A stretch of DNA of 9,729 nt from Thermomicrobiales bacterium. Its GTDB lineage: Bacteria; Chloroflexota; Chloroflexia; Thermomicrobiales; UBA6265. Every line of letters begins with the position of its first letter. Position 1 is the first letter of the stretch. Position numbers and translations under genes: made by a program. The notes below the pieces were generated by a model. The model was not told the DNA's origin and searched no databases. It saw only the letters and a program-made list of their open reading frames with translations. The stretch is from the NCBI GenBank assembly GCA_025937615.1, contig JAICRA010000033.1, positions 1 through 9,729 on the forward strand, written 5' to 3'. Shown piece by piece: positions 1 to 6,849 of the stretch.

Positions 1-519
1 CGTGCAGACGGCGGAAAGCCCGATCTCTCCGACGAGCTGGACCCCGGCCTCCGCCATTTCGTCGAAGTCCGCCTCGGTCAATCCATGTTCGAGGATGACC
101 GCTCCGGCGATGACCTTCACTCCCGCGGGTCGCGCATTGGCGAATGCCTTGGCGGCGAGGATCGCCAGCGCCTTCGTTCCCGCACGGTCCTTCGGCCGAC
201 CCGGCACGTGCGGCTCACCGGCCGAGATCATCGACGTTACTCCGCCATGCAGGCAGCTGTCGATGAAATCGAGGATCCGCTGCCGCGGCGAGAAATCGCC
301 GATCACCGGGTGAACGTGGTTGTCGATGAGACCAGGAATCAGCGTCGCGCCCGCCGCGTCGATCGTTGCCTCGCCGTGGACCGGCGAAGGCGCTCCCGCC
401 TGATTTCCAACGTATGCGATCGTGCCGTCTCGGACCACGACCGTGTCACCTTCGGCTAGCGGCGCGTCGATATCGCCGGTGACAATCGTGCCGATGTTGA
501 TCACTCGCAGGTTGGCCAC
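1..519 (-). CDS. Enamidase-like amidohydrolase, N-terminal 173 codons (cut by left window edge)
   Basis: This is a metal-dependent amidohydrolase of the urease/dihydroorotase superfamily. Enamidase opens the ring of 1,4,5,6-tetrahydro-6-oxonicotinate to 2-formylglutarate and ammonia. Seen: an N-terminal beta-sandwich segment, IPGLID then the metal-binding HVH at residues 68-70, followed by HGGVTSMISAG (91-101), PGRPKDRAGTKALA (106-119), NARPAGVKV (128-136) and LVGEIGL (162-168). From memory, these blocks match Eubacterium barkeri enamidase in sequence and spacing almost throughout. E165 falls where related enzymes carry the carboxylated lysine bridging the two metals; as I recall, enamidase itself uses a glutamate there. 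The start is GTG at 519, with GGAGG at 529-525 and 5 nt between. It begins 13 bp after the isochorismatase gene, so the two are probably co-transcribed. The C-terminal half, with the remaining metal ligands, is outside the window. Family is confident; the exact substrate is inferred. Confidence 0.87.
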   Translation of the reverse strand, partial: MANLRVINIGTIVTGDIDAPLAEGDTVVVRDGTIAYVGNQAGAPSPVHGEATIDAAGATLIPGLIDNHVHPVIGDFSPRQRILDFIDSCLHGGVTSMISAGEPHVPGRPKDRAGTKALAILAAKAFANARPAGVKVIAGAVILEHGLTEADFDEMAEAGVQLVGEIGLSAVCT

Positions 520-532
520 TTCCACCTCCGAC

Positions 533-1180
533 CTACCGCCGGACCGCGGCGCCTTCCTCAGCTCGGACGGCCATCAACTCCTCGCTCGTCACCACATCCC
601 CAAAATGCGTGTCGATGTCGTAGAGCGTAGAAGCCTGCTCGCGATCGCTCGTCGCGCTAACGCAGTCCTCTGGGACGAAGACGTCGTAGCCGAGGAAGTA
701 GGCGTCGTGCACCGTCGACCGCACACAGATGTTGGTGACGACGCCGGTCACCACAACCTGCGTGACTCCCCATTCACGCAGCCGCAGGTCCAGGTCGGTA
801 CCGAAGAATCCGCTGTATCGCCGCTTCGCGATCCTCAACTCACCCGGCGCAACATCCATGGCGTCGATGATCCCCGCGTTCCATGTGCCGCCGATGCAAT
901 GCGGCACGCGCTTCTCGAACTCCCGGTCCTCCGGGATCGGGTGCTCGTCACAGAGCCAGACGACACGCGTCCCCATCTCCCGGCTCGCGGCAAGTAAGCG
1001 GTTGATCGGCTCGATGACGCGTCTTCCTTCCAGCAGCACCATCTCCCCACCCGGTTCCAGAAACTCGTTGAGCATGTCAACGACGAGGATGGCCGCACGT
1101 ACCGGATCGAAACGCAACCGTCGCCCGGTCCTCCGCTCCGAAAACTCACTCACCACTTCATCCAGTCCCATCATGTCCAT
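533..1180 (-). CDS. Isochorismatase-family cysteine amidohydrolase
   Basis: This 215-residue protein is a cytosolic alpha/beta hydrolase of the isochorismatase/nicotinamidase/N-carbamoylsarcosine amidase family, which mostly cleaves small amides or carbamoyl groups through a thioimidate or thioester on cysteine. Seen: the core strand ILVVDMLNEF with catalytic Asp35, KRRYSGFFGTDL with catalytic Lys119, and the block GVVTNICVRSTVHDA with nucleophile Cys152 just after the expected cis-peptide pair V148-T149. The catalytic triad is therefore complete. The gene starts 10 bp after the stop of the second ATPase gene, with a GGGGGG ribosome site; the ATG at residue 3 is also possible. It is followed closely by the enamidase-like gene. 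The context suggests hydrolysis of an imported amide or of the ring-opening product. Maleamate amidase, N-carbamoyl amidase or biuret hydrolase-like activity are all possible, and the sequence alone does not decide. Confidence 0.92.
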   Translation of the reverse strand: MDMMGLDEVVSEFSERRTGRRLRFDPVRAAILVVDMLNEFLEPGGEMVLLEGRRVIEPINRLLAASREMGTRVVWLCDEHPIPEDREFEKRVPHCIGGTWNAGIIDAMDVAPGELRIAKRRYSGFFGTDLDLRLREWGVTQVVVTGVVTNICVRSTVHDAYFLGYDVFVPEDCVSATSDREQASTLYDIDTHFGDVVTSEELMAVRAEEGAAVRR

Positions 1181-1190
1181 TTGTCCCCCC

Positions 1191-1895
1191 TTAGATCACG
1201 AGGTGTTCCCGTAATCGCGGCCCATCAACAAGGAACGCCGATGACGCCCCTCCATCGACCACACGTCCTTTCTCCATCACGTAACAGCGCGCGCTGATTC
1301 GTAGCGCCAGGAGCGCGTTCTGTTCGACCAGCAAAATGCCCACACCGGAGGCGGCGATATCTCCCAGTCCTGCCGCCAACTCCTTTACCAGGTTCGGCTG
1401 TAAACCCTCCGAGAATTCGTCCAACAGGAGGAGGCGCGGCCCGGTCAGCAGCGCACGCCCCAGGGCAAGCATTTGCCGCTCCCCGCCCGAAAGGGCATTG
1501 GCATCCTGGTCGAGTCGCTCCGCCAGGACGGGAAAGCGGCCCATGACATAGCCCTGGTCCGCCCCAATTCCTCGCCCGGCCAAGCGCCCGAGGCGCAGAT
1601 TGTCCCCCACGCTCAGACCCGGGAAGACGCCACGGTCTTCCGGCACATAGGCCACACCCAGGCGTGCGATGACGTGCGTCGGCAGCCGCTCGATCGATCG
1701 TCCATCGAGGGTGACGCGTCCGGACGAGCGGCTCGTCAACCCCATGATGCTGCGCAGCGTCGTGGTCTTGCCGACGCCATTGCGCCCCAGGAGCGCGACG
1801 ATCTCCCCGGTAGCGACAGACAGTTCGACACCGAACAGCGCCGGGGTCCTGCCGTAGCCGGCGTGGAGCTGCTCGACCTCGAGGAGCGTCATCAC
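1191..1895 (-). CDS. ABC importer ATPase, LivF/UrtE type
   Basis: This is one of two ATPases that would power the adjacent branched-chain/urea-type importer at the inner face of the membrane. Seen: Walker A GRNGVGKTT (residues 37-45), the VPEDRGVFP segment at the Q-loop position, signature LSGGERQM (135-142), Walker B LLLLDE (155-160), and VEQN (190-193) in place of the usual H-loop histidine. VPE at the Q-loop and VEQN are normal for LivF proteins. GRNGVGKT is typical of UrtE. Walker B is followed by FSEGLQP, with phenylalanine where most relatives have proline. The reading frame opens with GTG at 1895, but the ATG at 1892 overlaps the upstream stop as TGATG and is equally good (233 aa). This overlap implies translational coupling to the LivG-like gene. 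Length is normal for the family. Confidence 0.95.
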   Translation of the reverse strand: MMTLLEVEQLHAGYGRTPALFGVELSVATGEIVALLGRNGVGKTTTLRSIMGLTSRSSGRVTLDGRSIERLPTHVIARLGVAYVPEDRGVFPGLSVGDNLRLGRLAGRGIGADQGYVMGRFPVLAERLDQDANALSGGERQMLALGRALLTGPRLLLLDEFSEGLQPNLVKELAAGLGDIAASGVGILLVEQNALLALRISARCYVMEKGRVVDGGASSAFLVDGPRLREHLVI

Positions 1896-2602
1896 ACGTC
1901 GCCCAGATAGACGCGCCGCACGTCGTCGTCACCTTCGATCTCGGCAATCGTCCCCTCGCGCATCACCCCGCCCTTGTGTAGGACGGTGACGTCGTCGGCA
2001 AGCCCGCGCACGAAGTCGATGTCGTGCTCGATGATCGCCACCGTCGCAGCGGCGGCAATCTCGCGCACGATGGTGGCCACCACGTCCGTTTCGTGGGCGT
2101 TCATCCCGGCGGTCGGTTCGTCCAGGAGCACAAGTCTGGGGCGCATCGCCAACGCCATCGCCATTTCCAGCCGCTTTTTCTCTCCGTGCGCGAGATTCTC
2201 AGCCAAAATCTGCTCCCGCTCATGGAGTCCCACCCGTGCCAGCGCCGCGCGCGCCAGGCGGCATTCGTGCGGGTGCTCGCGGCTGGCGAGGAGGACGTGG
2301 TCGAGAACAGGCATCGAGGCGAACACACGAGGTGTCTGGAACGAGCGCGCCAAACCGAGCCGGGCGATCGCCTGTGGTGATTTTCTTGTTATGTCGCGTT
2401 CACCGAATGTTACGCGCCCAGTGGTTGGCGGTAAAACGCCGCTGATGAGGTTGAACAAGGTGCTTTTACCCGCGCCGTTCGGTCCGATGATGCAGTGGAT
2501 ACGTCCTTCCCGGATGCACAGGTCGACATTATCGACCGCCCGCAACCCCCCAAAGCGCCGCGTCAATCCGGTCGTCTGCAATACCACCCGCGGCTCAGTC
2601 AT
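1892..2602 (-). CDS. ABC importer ATPase, LivG/UrtD type
   Basis: This is the second ATPase of the importer, expected to form a heterodimer with the LivF/UrtE-like protein. Seen: Walker A GPNGAGKS (residues 40-47), Q-loop SFQTPRVF with Q89, Walker B LVLLDEPTAGMN with D161 and E162, and H-loop IIEHDIDFV with H193. The signature is LAHGEKKRLEMAMAL (137-151), where AHGEK replaces the usual SGGQ; a histidine-glycine form is common in the LivG/UrtD group. At 236 residues it is slightly shorter than many LivG proteins. The ATG at 2602 overlaps the end of the LivM-like gene by 8 bp, and the ribosome site in front is weak (GGATC), so translation probably depends on coupling. The stop overlaps the start of the next ATPase gene. 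Confidence 0.95.
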   Translation of the reverse strand: MTEPRVVLQTTGLTRRFGGLRAVDNVDLCIREGRIHCIIGPNGAGKSTLFNLISGVLPPTTGRVTFGERDITRKSPQAIARLGLARSFQTPRVFASMPVLDHVLLASREHPHECRLARAALARVGLHEREQILAENLAHGEKKRLEMAMALAMRPRLVLLDEPTAGMNAHETDVVATIVREIAAAATVAIIEHDIDFVRGLADDVTVLHKGGVMREGTIAEIEGDDDVRRVYLGDV

Positions 2603-3680
2603 GAGATCCGTCTAACGGCCTGTCGCGAAGCGCCAGATCGGCCCCTCCCGTGGTAGGCCAAATGTCCTCTCCGCGGCGGTTTGGTCGAATGGATTTCATT
2701 TTCGTCACGCTCTCGAAAAGCCCGGCAAACCCTTTGGGCAAGAAGATGACGACCAGGATGAACACCACCGCCAGGATCATTACGTAGCCGTCAGCCGATA
2801 CCCCGCGCAGCCGGTTCTCCAAGAGCTTGAGCGCCAAAGTGGCGACGATCGGACCGATCAGCGTTCCCTGGCCGCCGACGGCAACCCAGACGTACGCCTG
2901 CACTGAGAATGCGATCCCGAAAAGTGAAGGATGGGCCGTCCCGATCAGTGCCGCATATAGGGCGCCGGCCAGCGCGCCCAGCGCCCCGGCAATGGCCGCC
3001 ACGACCAACTTCGCGCCTGCCACGCTGTAGCCGAGTGTCGCTACCTTCTCCTCGTCGTCCCGGATGGCGACCAGCACCCGCCCAAATCGCGAGCTGACCA
3101 GCCAGAGGCAACCCAGATAGGCCGTGATGACCACACCGGCACTCAAAGGAAAGAACTGCTCGGGGTTCGTCATCCTCAGATCGAGACCGCGCAAGGAGAA
3201 ATCGGGCAGCGGAATTCCTGTGATGCCGTTCGAGCCGCCCGTCAGGTCATAGCTGACCGCTGTCCACCGTTGCAGGATCAGGGAGACGGCCAGGGTAATC
3301 AGCGCGTAGTAGATCGGTAGCGTTCGCGCTCGGAACGCGGGGAAGGCGACCGCGACTGCTAATACGACCCCAAGTACCATCGCGAGCGCAAAAGCCAGGT
3401 ACGTCGGGGAGCCGGTGCTGAACTTCCGCTGCGCGAGCGCATAGGTGTACGCACCCAGCCCCAGATACGCCGCCGGTCCCAGGTTGAGGATACCGGTATA
3501 CCCCCATTGCAGGTCGACGCTCAGTGCCAGCAAAGAGAGCACCAGCGCCGATGAGATAATGAAGAGTTCGAACGGATCGGCGAAGCGCCCATACAGCAGC
3601 AACCCCACCGTCAACAGCACCGCCCACCGCGTAGTCCACAACAGCCCCGCGGCACGCTCCCACATGCCCGCAGCCGTCAC
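2595..3680 (-). CDS. ABC importer membrane permease, LivM/UrtC type
   Basis: This is one of the two transmembrane subunits of the importer. Seen: several long hydrophobic segments from about residue 17 to 315; the family block GYTGILNLGPAAYLGLGAY near residues 59-77; the cytoplasmic loop AIRDDEEKVATLGYSVAGAKL, which contacts the ATPases; and VAVGGQGTLIGPIV near the C-terminus. The tail after residue 320 is hydrophilic and arginine-rich. The start is uncertain. GTG at 3680 gives 361 residues but has its best GGGAGG site 14 nt away. ATG at 3665 gives 356 residues and has AGGGGTGA 11 nt upstream. It lies 4 bp after the LivH-like gene and overlaps the LivG-like gene by 8 bp. It is a LivM relative without doubt; the transported substrate cannot be read from the sequence. 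Confidence 0.94.
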   Translation of the reverse strand: MTAAGMWERAAGLLWTTRWAVLLTVGLLLYGRFADPFELFIISSALVLSLLALSVDLQWGYTGILNLGPAAYLGLGAYTYALAQRKFSTGSPTYLAFALAMVLGVVLAVAVAFPAFRARTLPIYYALITLAVSLILQRWTAVSYDLTGGSNGITGIPLPDFSLRGLDLRMTNPEQFFPLSAGVVITAYLGCLWLVSSRFGRVLVAIRDDEEKVATLGYSVAGAKLVVAAIAGALGALAGALYAALIGTAHPSLFGIAFSVQAYVWVAVGGQGTLIGPIVATLALKLLENRLRGVSADGYVMILAVVFILVVIFLPKGFAGLFESVTKMKSIRPNRRGEDIWPTTGGADLALRDRPLDGSHD

Positions 3681-3684
3681 CCCT

Positions 3685-4638
3685 CTACTCTCGTCCTCCC
3701 TCGCCCGTCAATCCGGGAGAGGGGGGGAAAGGGCTGACAGGCAGCCGCGGCCGTCGCCGCAATTTTCCCGCGAACAGTCCACGCGGACGGAGCAATACCA
3801 GCACCCAGACGATCACCAGTACCGTGATCTGGGCGTATGTGGCGTCGCGGATTGCGGTAAACCCCGCCTCCCACCCGCCGACGATCGCCGCGCCGCCGAT
3901 TGCCGCCCCGATCGAACCTACGCCGGCAACGATGACAACCAGAAATGAGCGGACGACCCAGTCCAACCCCATGGCCGGAACCACGCTGACGAAAGGCGAC
4001 GCCAGTGCCCCGGCGAACCCCGCAAGCGCCGAACCGAGCGCGAAGGAGAGTGCGTTCATGCGTGACGTGTCGACCCCGAGCGCGGCGGCCATGGCGGGAT
4101 TGACGATCGTCGCCCGCGCCCGCAAACCGAAATCGGTTCGCAGGAAGAGAAACACGACCGCCACAATCGTCACGATAGCGAGAATTGTCGCCACGATCTG
4201 GTACGTCGGATAGGTGTTGCCGAGGATCGTTGGGCCGCCGCTGATGGGACTTGAGACGAACTGCGGTCGGTCACCAAACATCATGGCGACCCCCCGCTGC
4301 AAGAGGATGCCCAGACCGAAGGTCGCCAGCAGGGTGCTGAGATCGCCTCGCGCGTAGAGCCTCTGGATGATCGTCCGCTCCACCACCACGCCGAACACGC
4401 CGAGGACGACGGCGGCCGCCACCAGATTGAGCCAGAAGTTCACACCTCGCTCCAGCAACCACCACATCGTGTATGCGCCGAGCATGAAGAACTCGCCGTG
4501 GGCCATGTTGATGACCTTCATCATCCCGAAGATGATGAACAGACCCATTGCCACCAACGCCAGCAGTGTTACCGACGACACAGCATTGAATACCTGCTTC
4601 AGTAGCAGACCTGTATTCACGACGGCGAGCAGATTCAC
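3685..4638 (-). CDS. ABC importer membrane permease, LivH/UrtB type
   Basis: This is the first transmembrane subunit of the importer. Seen: a run of membrane segments; the family block FGMMKVINMAHGEFFMLGAY; LYARGDLSTLLATFGLGILLQ; and ALGVDTSRMNALSFALGSALAG, the ATPase-contact loop. The frame is open upstream to 4716, but I place the start at GTG 4638. There AGGGGGTGA (4655-4647) lies 8 nt upstream, the hydrophobic N-terminus follows at once, and the product has the usual family length (317 aa). The longer start would encode a proline-rich leader that is really an intergenic palindrome. The last ~20 residues (LPVSPFPPSPGLTGEGGRE) are encoded by a second palindrome and look like a non-conserved add-on. 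UrtB and amide-permease relatives are the closest by feel. Confidence 0.93.
   Translation of the reverse strand: MNLLAVVNTGLLLKQVFNAVSSVTLLALVAMGLFIIFGMMKVINMAHGEFFMLGAYTMWWLLERGVNFWLNLVAAAVVLGVFGVVVERTIIQRLYARGDLSTLLATFGLGILLQRGVAMMFGDRPQFVSSPISGGPTILGNTYPTYQIVATILAIVTIVAVVFLFLRTDFGLRARATIVNPAMAAALGVDTSRMNALSFALGSALAGFAGALASPFVSVVPAMGLDWVVRSFLVVIVAGVGSIGAAIGGAAIVGGWEAGFTAIRDATYAQITVLVIVWVLVLLRPRGLFAGKLRRRPRLPVSPFPPSPGLTGEGGRE
3698..3723. repeat. GC-rich palindrome forming the 3' tail of the LivH-like gene
   Basis: CCCTCGCCCG (3698-3707) and CGGGAGAGGG (3714-3723) form a ten-position stem with one G/A mismatch and a 6-nt loop. It lies in the final codons of the permease gene, after the conserved family sequence ends, and just before the LivM-like gene. 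The CCCTC...GAGGG form resembles the dispersed REP-like palindromes found between genes in many GC-rich bacteria. Whether it is repeated elsewhere in this genome cannot be seen here. It may stabilise or separate segments of the operon mRNA. Confidence 0.55.
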
Positions 4639-4646
4639 GGTATGTC

Positions 4647-4655
4647 TCACCCCCT
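4647..4655 (-). promoter_or_regulatory. Ribosome-binding site that fixes the LivH-like start
   Basis: AGGGGGTGA closely matches the ideal AGGAGGTGA and lies 8 nt before GTG at 4638. It argues against the longer start at 4716, and against ATG at 4662, which has no purine-rich site upstream. Its left half is the 3' arm of the hairpin at 4651-4680, so access may depend on folding. Confidence 0.65.
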
Positions 4656-4680
4656 CTTCCATCTTGAAAGAAAGGAGGGG
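4651..4680 (-). promoter_or_regulatory. Intercistronic hairpin between binding-protein and permease genes
   Basis: In the minus-strand transcript CCCCTC pairs with GAGGGG. After one bulged base UUUC pairs with GGAA (one G-U), leaving a 9-nt loop. The 3' arm contains most of the ribosome site of the LivH-like gene. It lies just after the stop of the binding-protein gene. Such hairpins commonly protect the upstream message and lower expression of the permease, giving excess binding protein; that role is inferred here. Confidence 0.6.
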
Positions 4681-4700
4681 TGGAGAGTGGATGTTGTCAC

Positions 4701-5924
4701 CTAGACCACCGAACATCCCTCGTGGCCAGGATGTGCGATCTGCCCGAAATCCTCATCAATCTGGTACGCATCGTTTTCGATCCTCAGCAGGTAGATCGGC
4801 TGCTTCAGCAGATGATTATCGGCTTCGATCTGGACATCTCCCTGTGGCAGGGTCATGGCCAGCCCTTCGCATGCTTTGGCAAAAGGTTCCGGTTCGAAAG
4901 AGTTGGCCTTTGTGGCCGCTTCTCGCCAGAGCAGAATGGCGCCGTAGCAGGCCGCCGCCGTGCCCCCTATCGGAAGTTGGTAGTCGTAGGTCTCCCGGAA
5001 GGCGTCGACGAACTCCTTATTAACCGGGTTGTCGATCGCCTCGGCGTAACGGTCAGCGGTCAGGACGCCATCGGCGAATCCTTGCAAGCCGCCGTACACC
5101 TCCGGCGCAAATGTAGCTACGCCCGTGACCGTCATGCGATCGAAAAGACCACCCTCGCGAGCTTGTTTCGTGAAGGCGATGCCATCGGTGCCAACCGTCG
5201 TCGAAAAAACCACTGTGGCGCCCGAGTTGGCGATCTTGTCGATTACCGGCCGGTAGTCGCTGGTGCCCAGCGGGACGTACTCCTCGGCCACGACACTGCC
5301 CCCGGCGTCTTCCAGGAATTGAATAGCCACGGCGTTGACGGAGCGTGGGAAGACATAGTCGTTACCGATGAAATACCAGTCCTTACCTGATTGCTCCACG
5401 ATCGTGGGCACGAAGCGACTGAGCCGTTGTTGCGGCGTATCCCCCAGTCCGAAGACAAACGGATTCGTGCCGCCACCCGGCAGGCACGTCTTGTCCTCAC
5501 CGTCGAGGGGATAGAAGAACAGCTTCTTCGCTTGATCGACCAGCGGCAGTACGGCCAGGGTTGTCGCACTACTCACGGTCCCCATCAGGATGTCGACGTT
5601 GTCCTGGACGAGCAGCTTGCGCGCACGCTCTGTGGCGACGGCCGGATCACCTTGATCGTCCTCGGCAATGACAGTGAGAGGCCTCCCGAGGATACCTCCC
5701 TCGTTGTTGACTTTTTGCACGGCGAGGTTGGTCGCCTTCGTCATCAAATTGCCGAAATCGGCAAAAACCCCGGTCACCGGGGCCAGCAACCCAATCGTGA
5801 TCGGTTCACCGGCAGCCGGCGTCCCCTGGGCGGTGGCCAATTGTCGGAAGCGCAGTTCGGTAGCCAACAGCGCGCCGCTTGCGGCGCCAAGCTTGATGAT
5901 CTGGCGGCGGGAAGATCGAATCAT
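4701..5924 (-). CDS. ABC importer solute-binding protein, urea/amide (UrtA/AmiC-like) type, Tat-exported
   Basis: This extracytoplasmic protein binds the substrate and hands it to the LivH/LivM-like permeases. Seen: a Tat-type signal SRRQIIKLG (residues 5-13) and a hydrophobic stretch to about residue 22. The two-lobed periplasmic-binding fold opens with ITIGLLAPVTGVFADFG (42-58), then GGILGRPLTVIAEDDQGDP, then the UrtA-like blocks FFYP (136-139), NDYVFPRSVN (188-197) and EEYVPLGTSDYRPVIDKI. These last blocks favour the urea/short-chain amide subgroup over leucine-type binding proteins. There is no lipobox cysteine near the signal, so it is probably a free or weakly held protein. The start ATG at 5924 has AAGGAG 6 nt upstream. 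It lies 46 bp after the IclR gene, with no obvious promoter between. The ligand is not determined: urea, an amide or a cyclic amide are all possible. Confidence 0.93.
   Translation of the reverse strand: MIRSSRRQIIKLGAASGALLATELRFRQLATAQGTPAAGEPITIGLLAPVTGVFADFGNLMTKATNLAVQKVNNEGGILGRPLTVIAEDDQGDPAVATERARKLLVQDNVDILMGTVSSATTLAVLPLVDQAKKLFFYPLDGEDKTCLPGGGTNPFVFGLGDTPQQRLSRFVPTIVEQSGKDWYFIGNDYVFPRSVNAVAIQFLEDAGGSVVAEEYVPLGTSDYRPVIDKIANSGATVVFSTTVGTDGIAFTKQAREGGLFDRMTVTGVATFAPEVYGGLQGFADGVLTADRYAEAIDNPVNKEFVDAFRETYDYQLPIGGTAAACYGAILLWREAATKANSFEPEPFAKACEGLAMTLPQGDVQIEADNHLLKQPIYLLRIENDAYQIDEDFGQIAHPGHEGCSVV
5763..5782 (-). other. Terminator-like stem-loop inside the binding-protein gene
   Basis: On the minus strand CCCCGG-TGA-CCGGGG is followed at once by TTTTT (5767-5763), the shape of a short intrinsic terminator. 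It lies in the codons for A48-F54, early in the binding-protein gene. The protein sequence here (PVTGVF) is common in the family, so the fold may be a by-product of coding. If functional it would act only when translation lags. Confidence 0.3.
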
Positions 5925-5970
5925 TGCGCGCTCCTTCCAGCGTCTTGGGTCAGATTGGCGGCTTCGCTGT

Positions 5971-6837
5971 TCAGCTTGACATCGCTTGTTCTCGCGATGG
6001 CCTGTCCTCCTTTCGCCTGGGTACGGCGTTTGCTCCAGTCCCCGCGAACATGTGTCCCGCTCCGTTTGGAGCTTGCTCCTCGCGTTGCGCCCGGTAACCG
6101 CACAGCTCGGACATGTAGCTCGCGGCCGGCAGGAGCAGGGCGGACCACCTCACCTCATCGAAGCGGGAGCTCGGACTGGCGATGCTCAGCGCCGCCAACG
6201 CTCGGCCGCCCGCGGTGAGGACCGGAGTGGCAACGGCCGAAATCCCGTCGACGAACTCCTCTTTCTGTTTCGCATAGCCTCGCTTGCGGATGAGGCGAAT
6301 GTCGGCGAGCAATCCATTGCGTTGACGATGGGTCATTCGGGCGGAATCGGGTAGCGGCGATTCTGACAGCAACCGATCGATCTCGAGATCGGCCATCGTC
6401 GCCAGCAGCGCTTTGCCGGATGCCGAGGCGTGGAGCGGCATCCGTGTGCCGGGGCGGATGTCGGCTCGCAGAATCTCCGGGCTCTCAATACGTTGCACGA
6501 TGAGGACGGAACCCGCATTGAGTACCCCGAGCGAAACACTCTCGTTGCAGCGGCGGGCCAGCTCCTCCATAGGGCCAACCAGCCGGGCGCCGAATCCTCC
6601 CCGTTCAACCGCTGTGGCTCCGAGTTCGAAGACCCGCAGGCCGACGCCGTAAGTTTTGGTAGCGGGGTCATAGTCGACCATGCCATGTTCGCGCAGGGTT
6701 TGTAATAGCAAGTGCACGGTGCTTTTCCCAAGCTTCAGCTCATCGGCCAGCGCGGTCAATCTCAACGGGCCCAGGTCCGCCAACACGGTGAGCGCTCGAA
6801 TGGCATTGCCGACGGTACTCAGTGTGCGTTCCGGCAA
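5971..6837 (-). CDS. IclR-family transcriptional regulator
   Basis: This is a DNA-binding regulator with an N-terminal winged helix and a C-terminal ligand-binding domain. Seen with the chosen start: helix-turn-helix LTALADELKLGKSTVHLLLQTL (in two parts around residues 27-48), wing YDPATKTYGVG, then the effector domain with ESVSLGVLNAGSVLIVQRIES, MPLHASASGKALLA, RKRGYAKQKEEFVDGISAVATPV and GRALAALSIA, all typical of IclR proteins. The frame is open to a TTG at 6921, but TTG at 6837 has AAGGA 7 nt upstream, gives 288 residues, and frees the upstream DNA for a promoter and operator. The last ~35 residues are hydrophilic and not part of the usual fold. It is the first gene of the transporter/hydrolase operon. 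IclR proteins of this kind usually control the neighbouring catabolic genes and often themselves. Confidence 0.93.
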   Translation of the reverse strand: MPERTLSTVGNAIRALTVLADLGPLRLTALADELKLGKSTVHLLLQTLREHGMVDYDPATKTYGVGLRVFELGATAVERGGFGARLVGPMEELARRCNESVSLGVLNAGSVLIVQRIESPEILRADIRPGTRMPLHASASGKALLATMADLEIDRLLSESPLPDSARMTHRQRNGLLADIRLIRKRGYAKQKEEFVDGISAVATPVLTAGGRALAALSIASPSSRFDEVRWSALLLPAASYMSELCGYRAQREEQAPNGAGHMFAGTGANAVPRRKEDRPSREQAMSS

Positions 6838-6844
6838 TTGGCGA

Positions 6845-6849
6845 TCCTT
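6845..6849 (-). promoter_or_regulatory. Ribosome-binding site for the TTG start of the IclR-family gene
   Basis: AAGGA is placed 7 nt before TTG at 6837. The alternative TTG at 6921 lies inside the proposed promoter and would add residues unrelated to the IclR fold. This site therefore decides the start. Confidence 0.6.

Noticed and set aside
422..997. Long plus-strand open frame opposite the isochorismatase gene
   Set aside because: It overlaps a minus-strand gene with a complete catalytic triad, runs across its stop codon, and encodes an Arg/His/Pro-rich sequence without any known motif.
1622..1641. Inverted repeat GGAAGAC...GTCTTCC in the LivF/UrtE-like gene
   Set aside because: Only 7 bp, inside a conserved coding segment, with no T-run or partner site; likely chance.
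1974..2615. Plus-strand open frame of 213 codons opposite the LivG-like gene
   Set aside because: It mirrors the ATPase gene and arises from GC-rich codon use; its product is Ser/Arg-rich and shows no domain.
4639..4716. Longer N-terminus for the LivH-like permease
   Set aside because: The extra residues come from the intergenic palindrome and overlap the binding-protein stop; a better ribosome site precedes GTG 4638.
4680..5390. Plus-strand open frame of 236 codons opposite the binding-protein gene
   Set aside because: The minus-strand frame encodes a clear UrtA-like protein; the plus-strand product has no family features or ribosome site.
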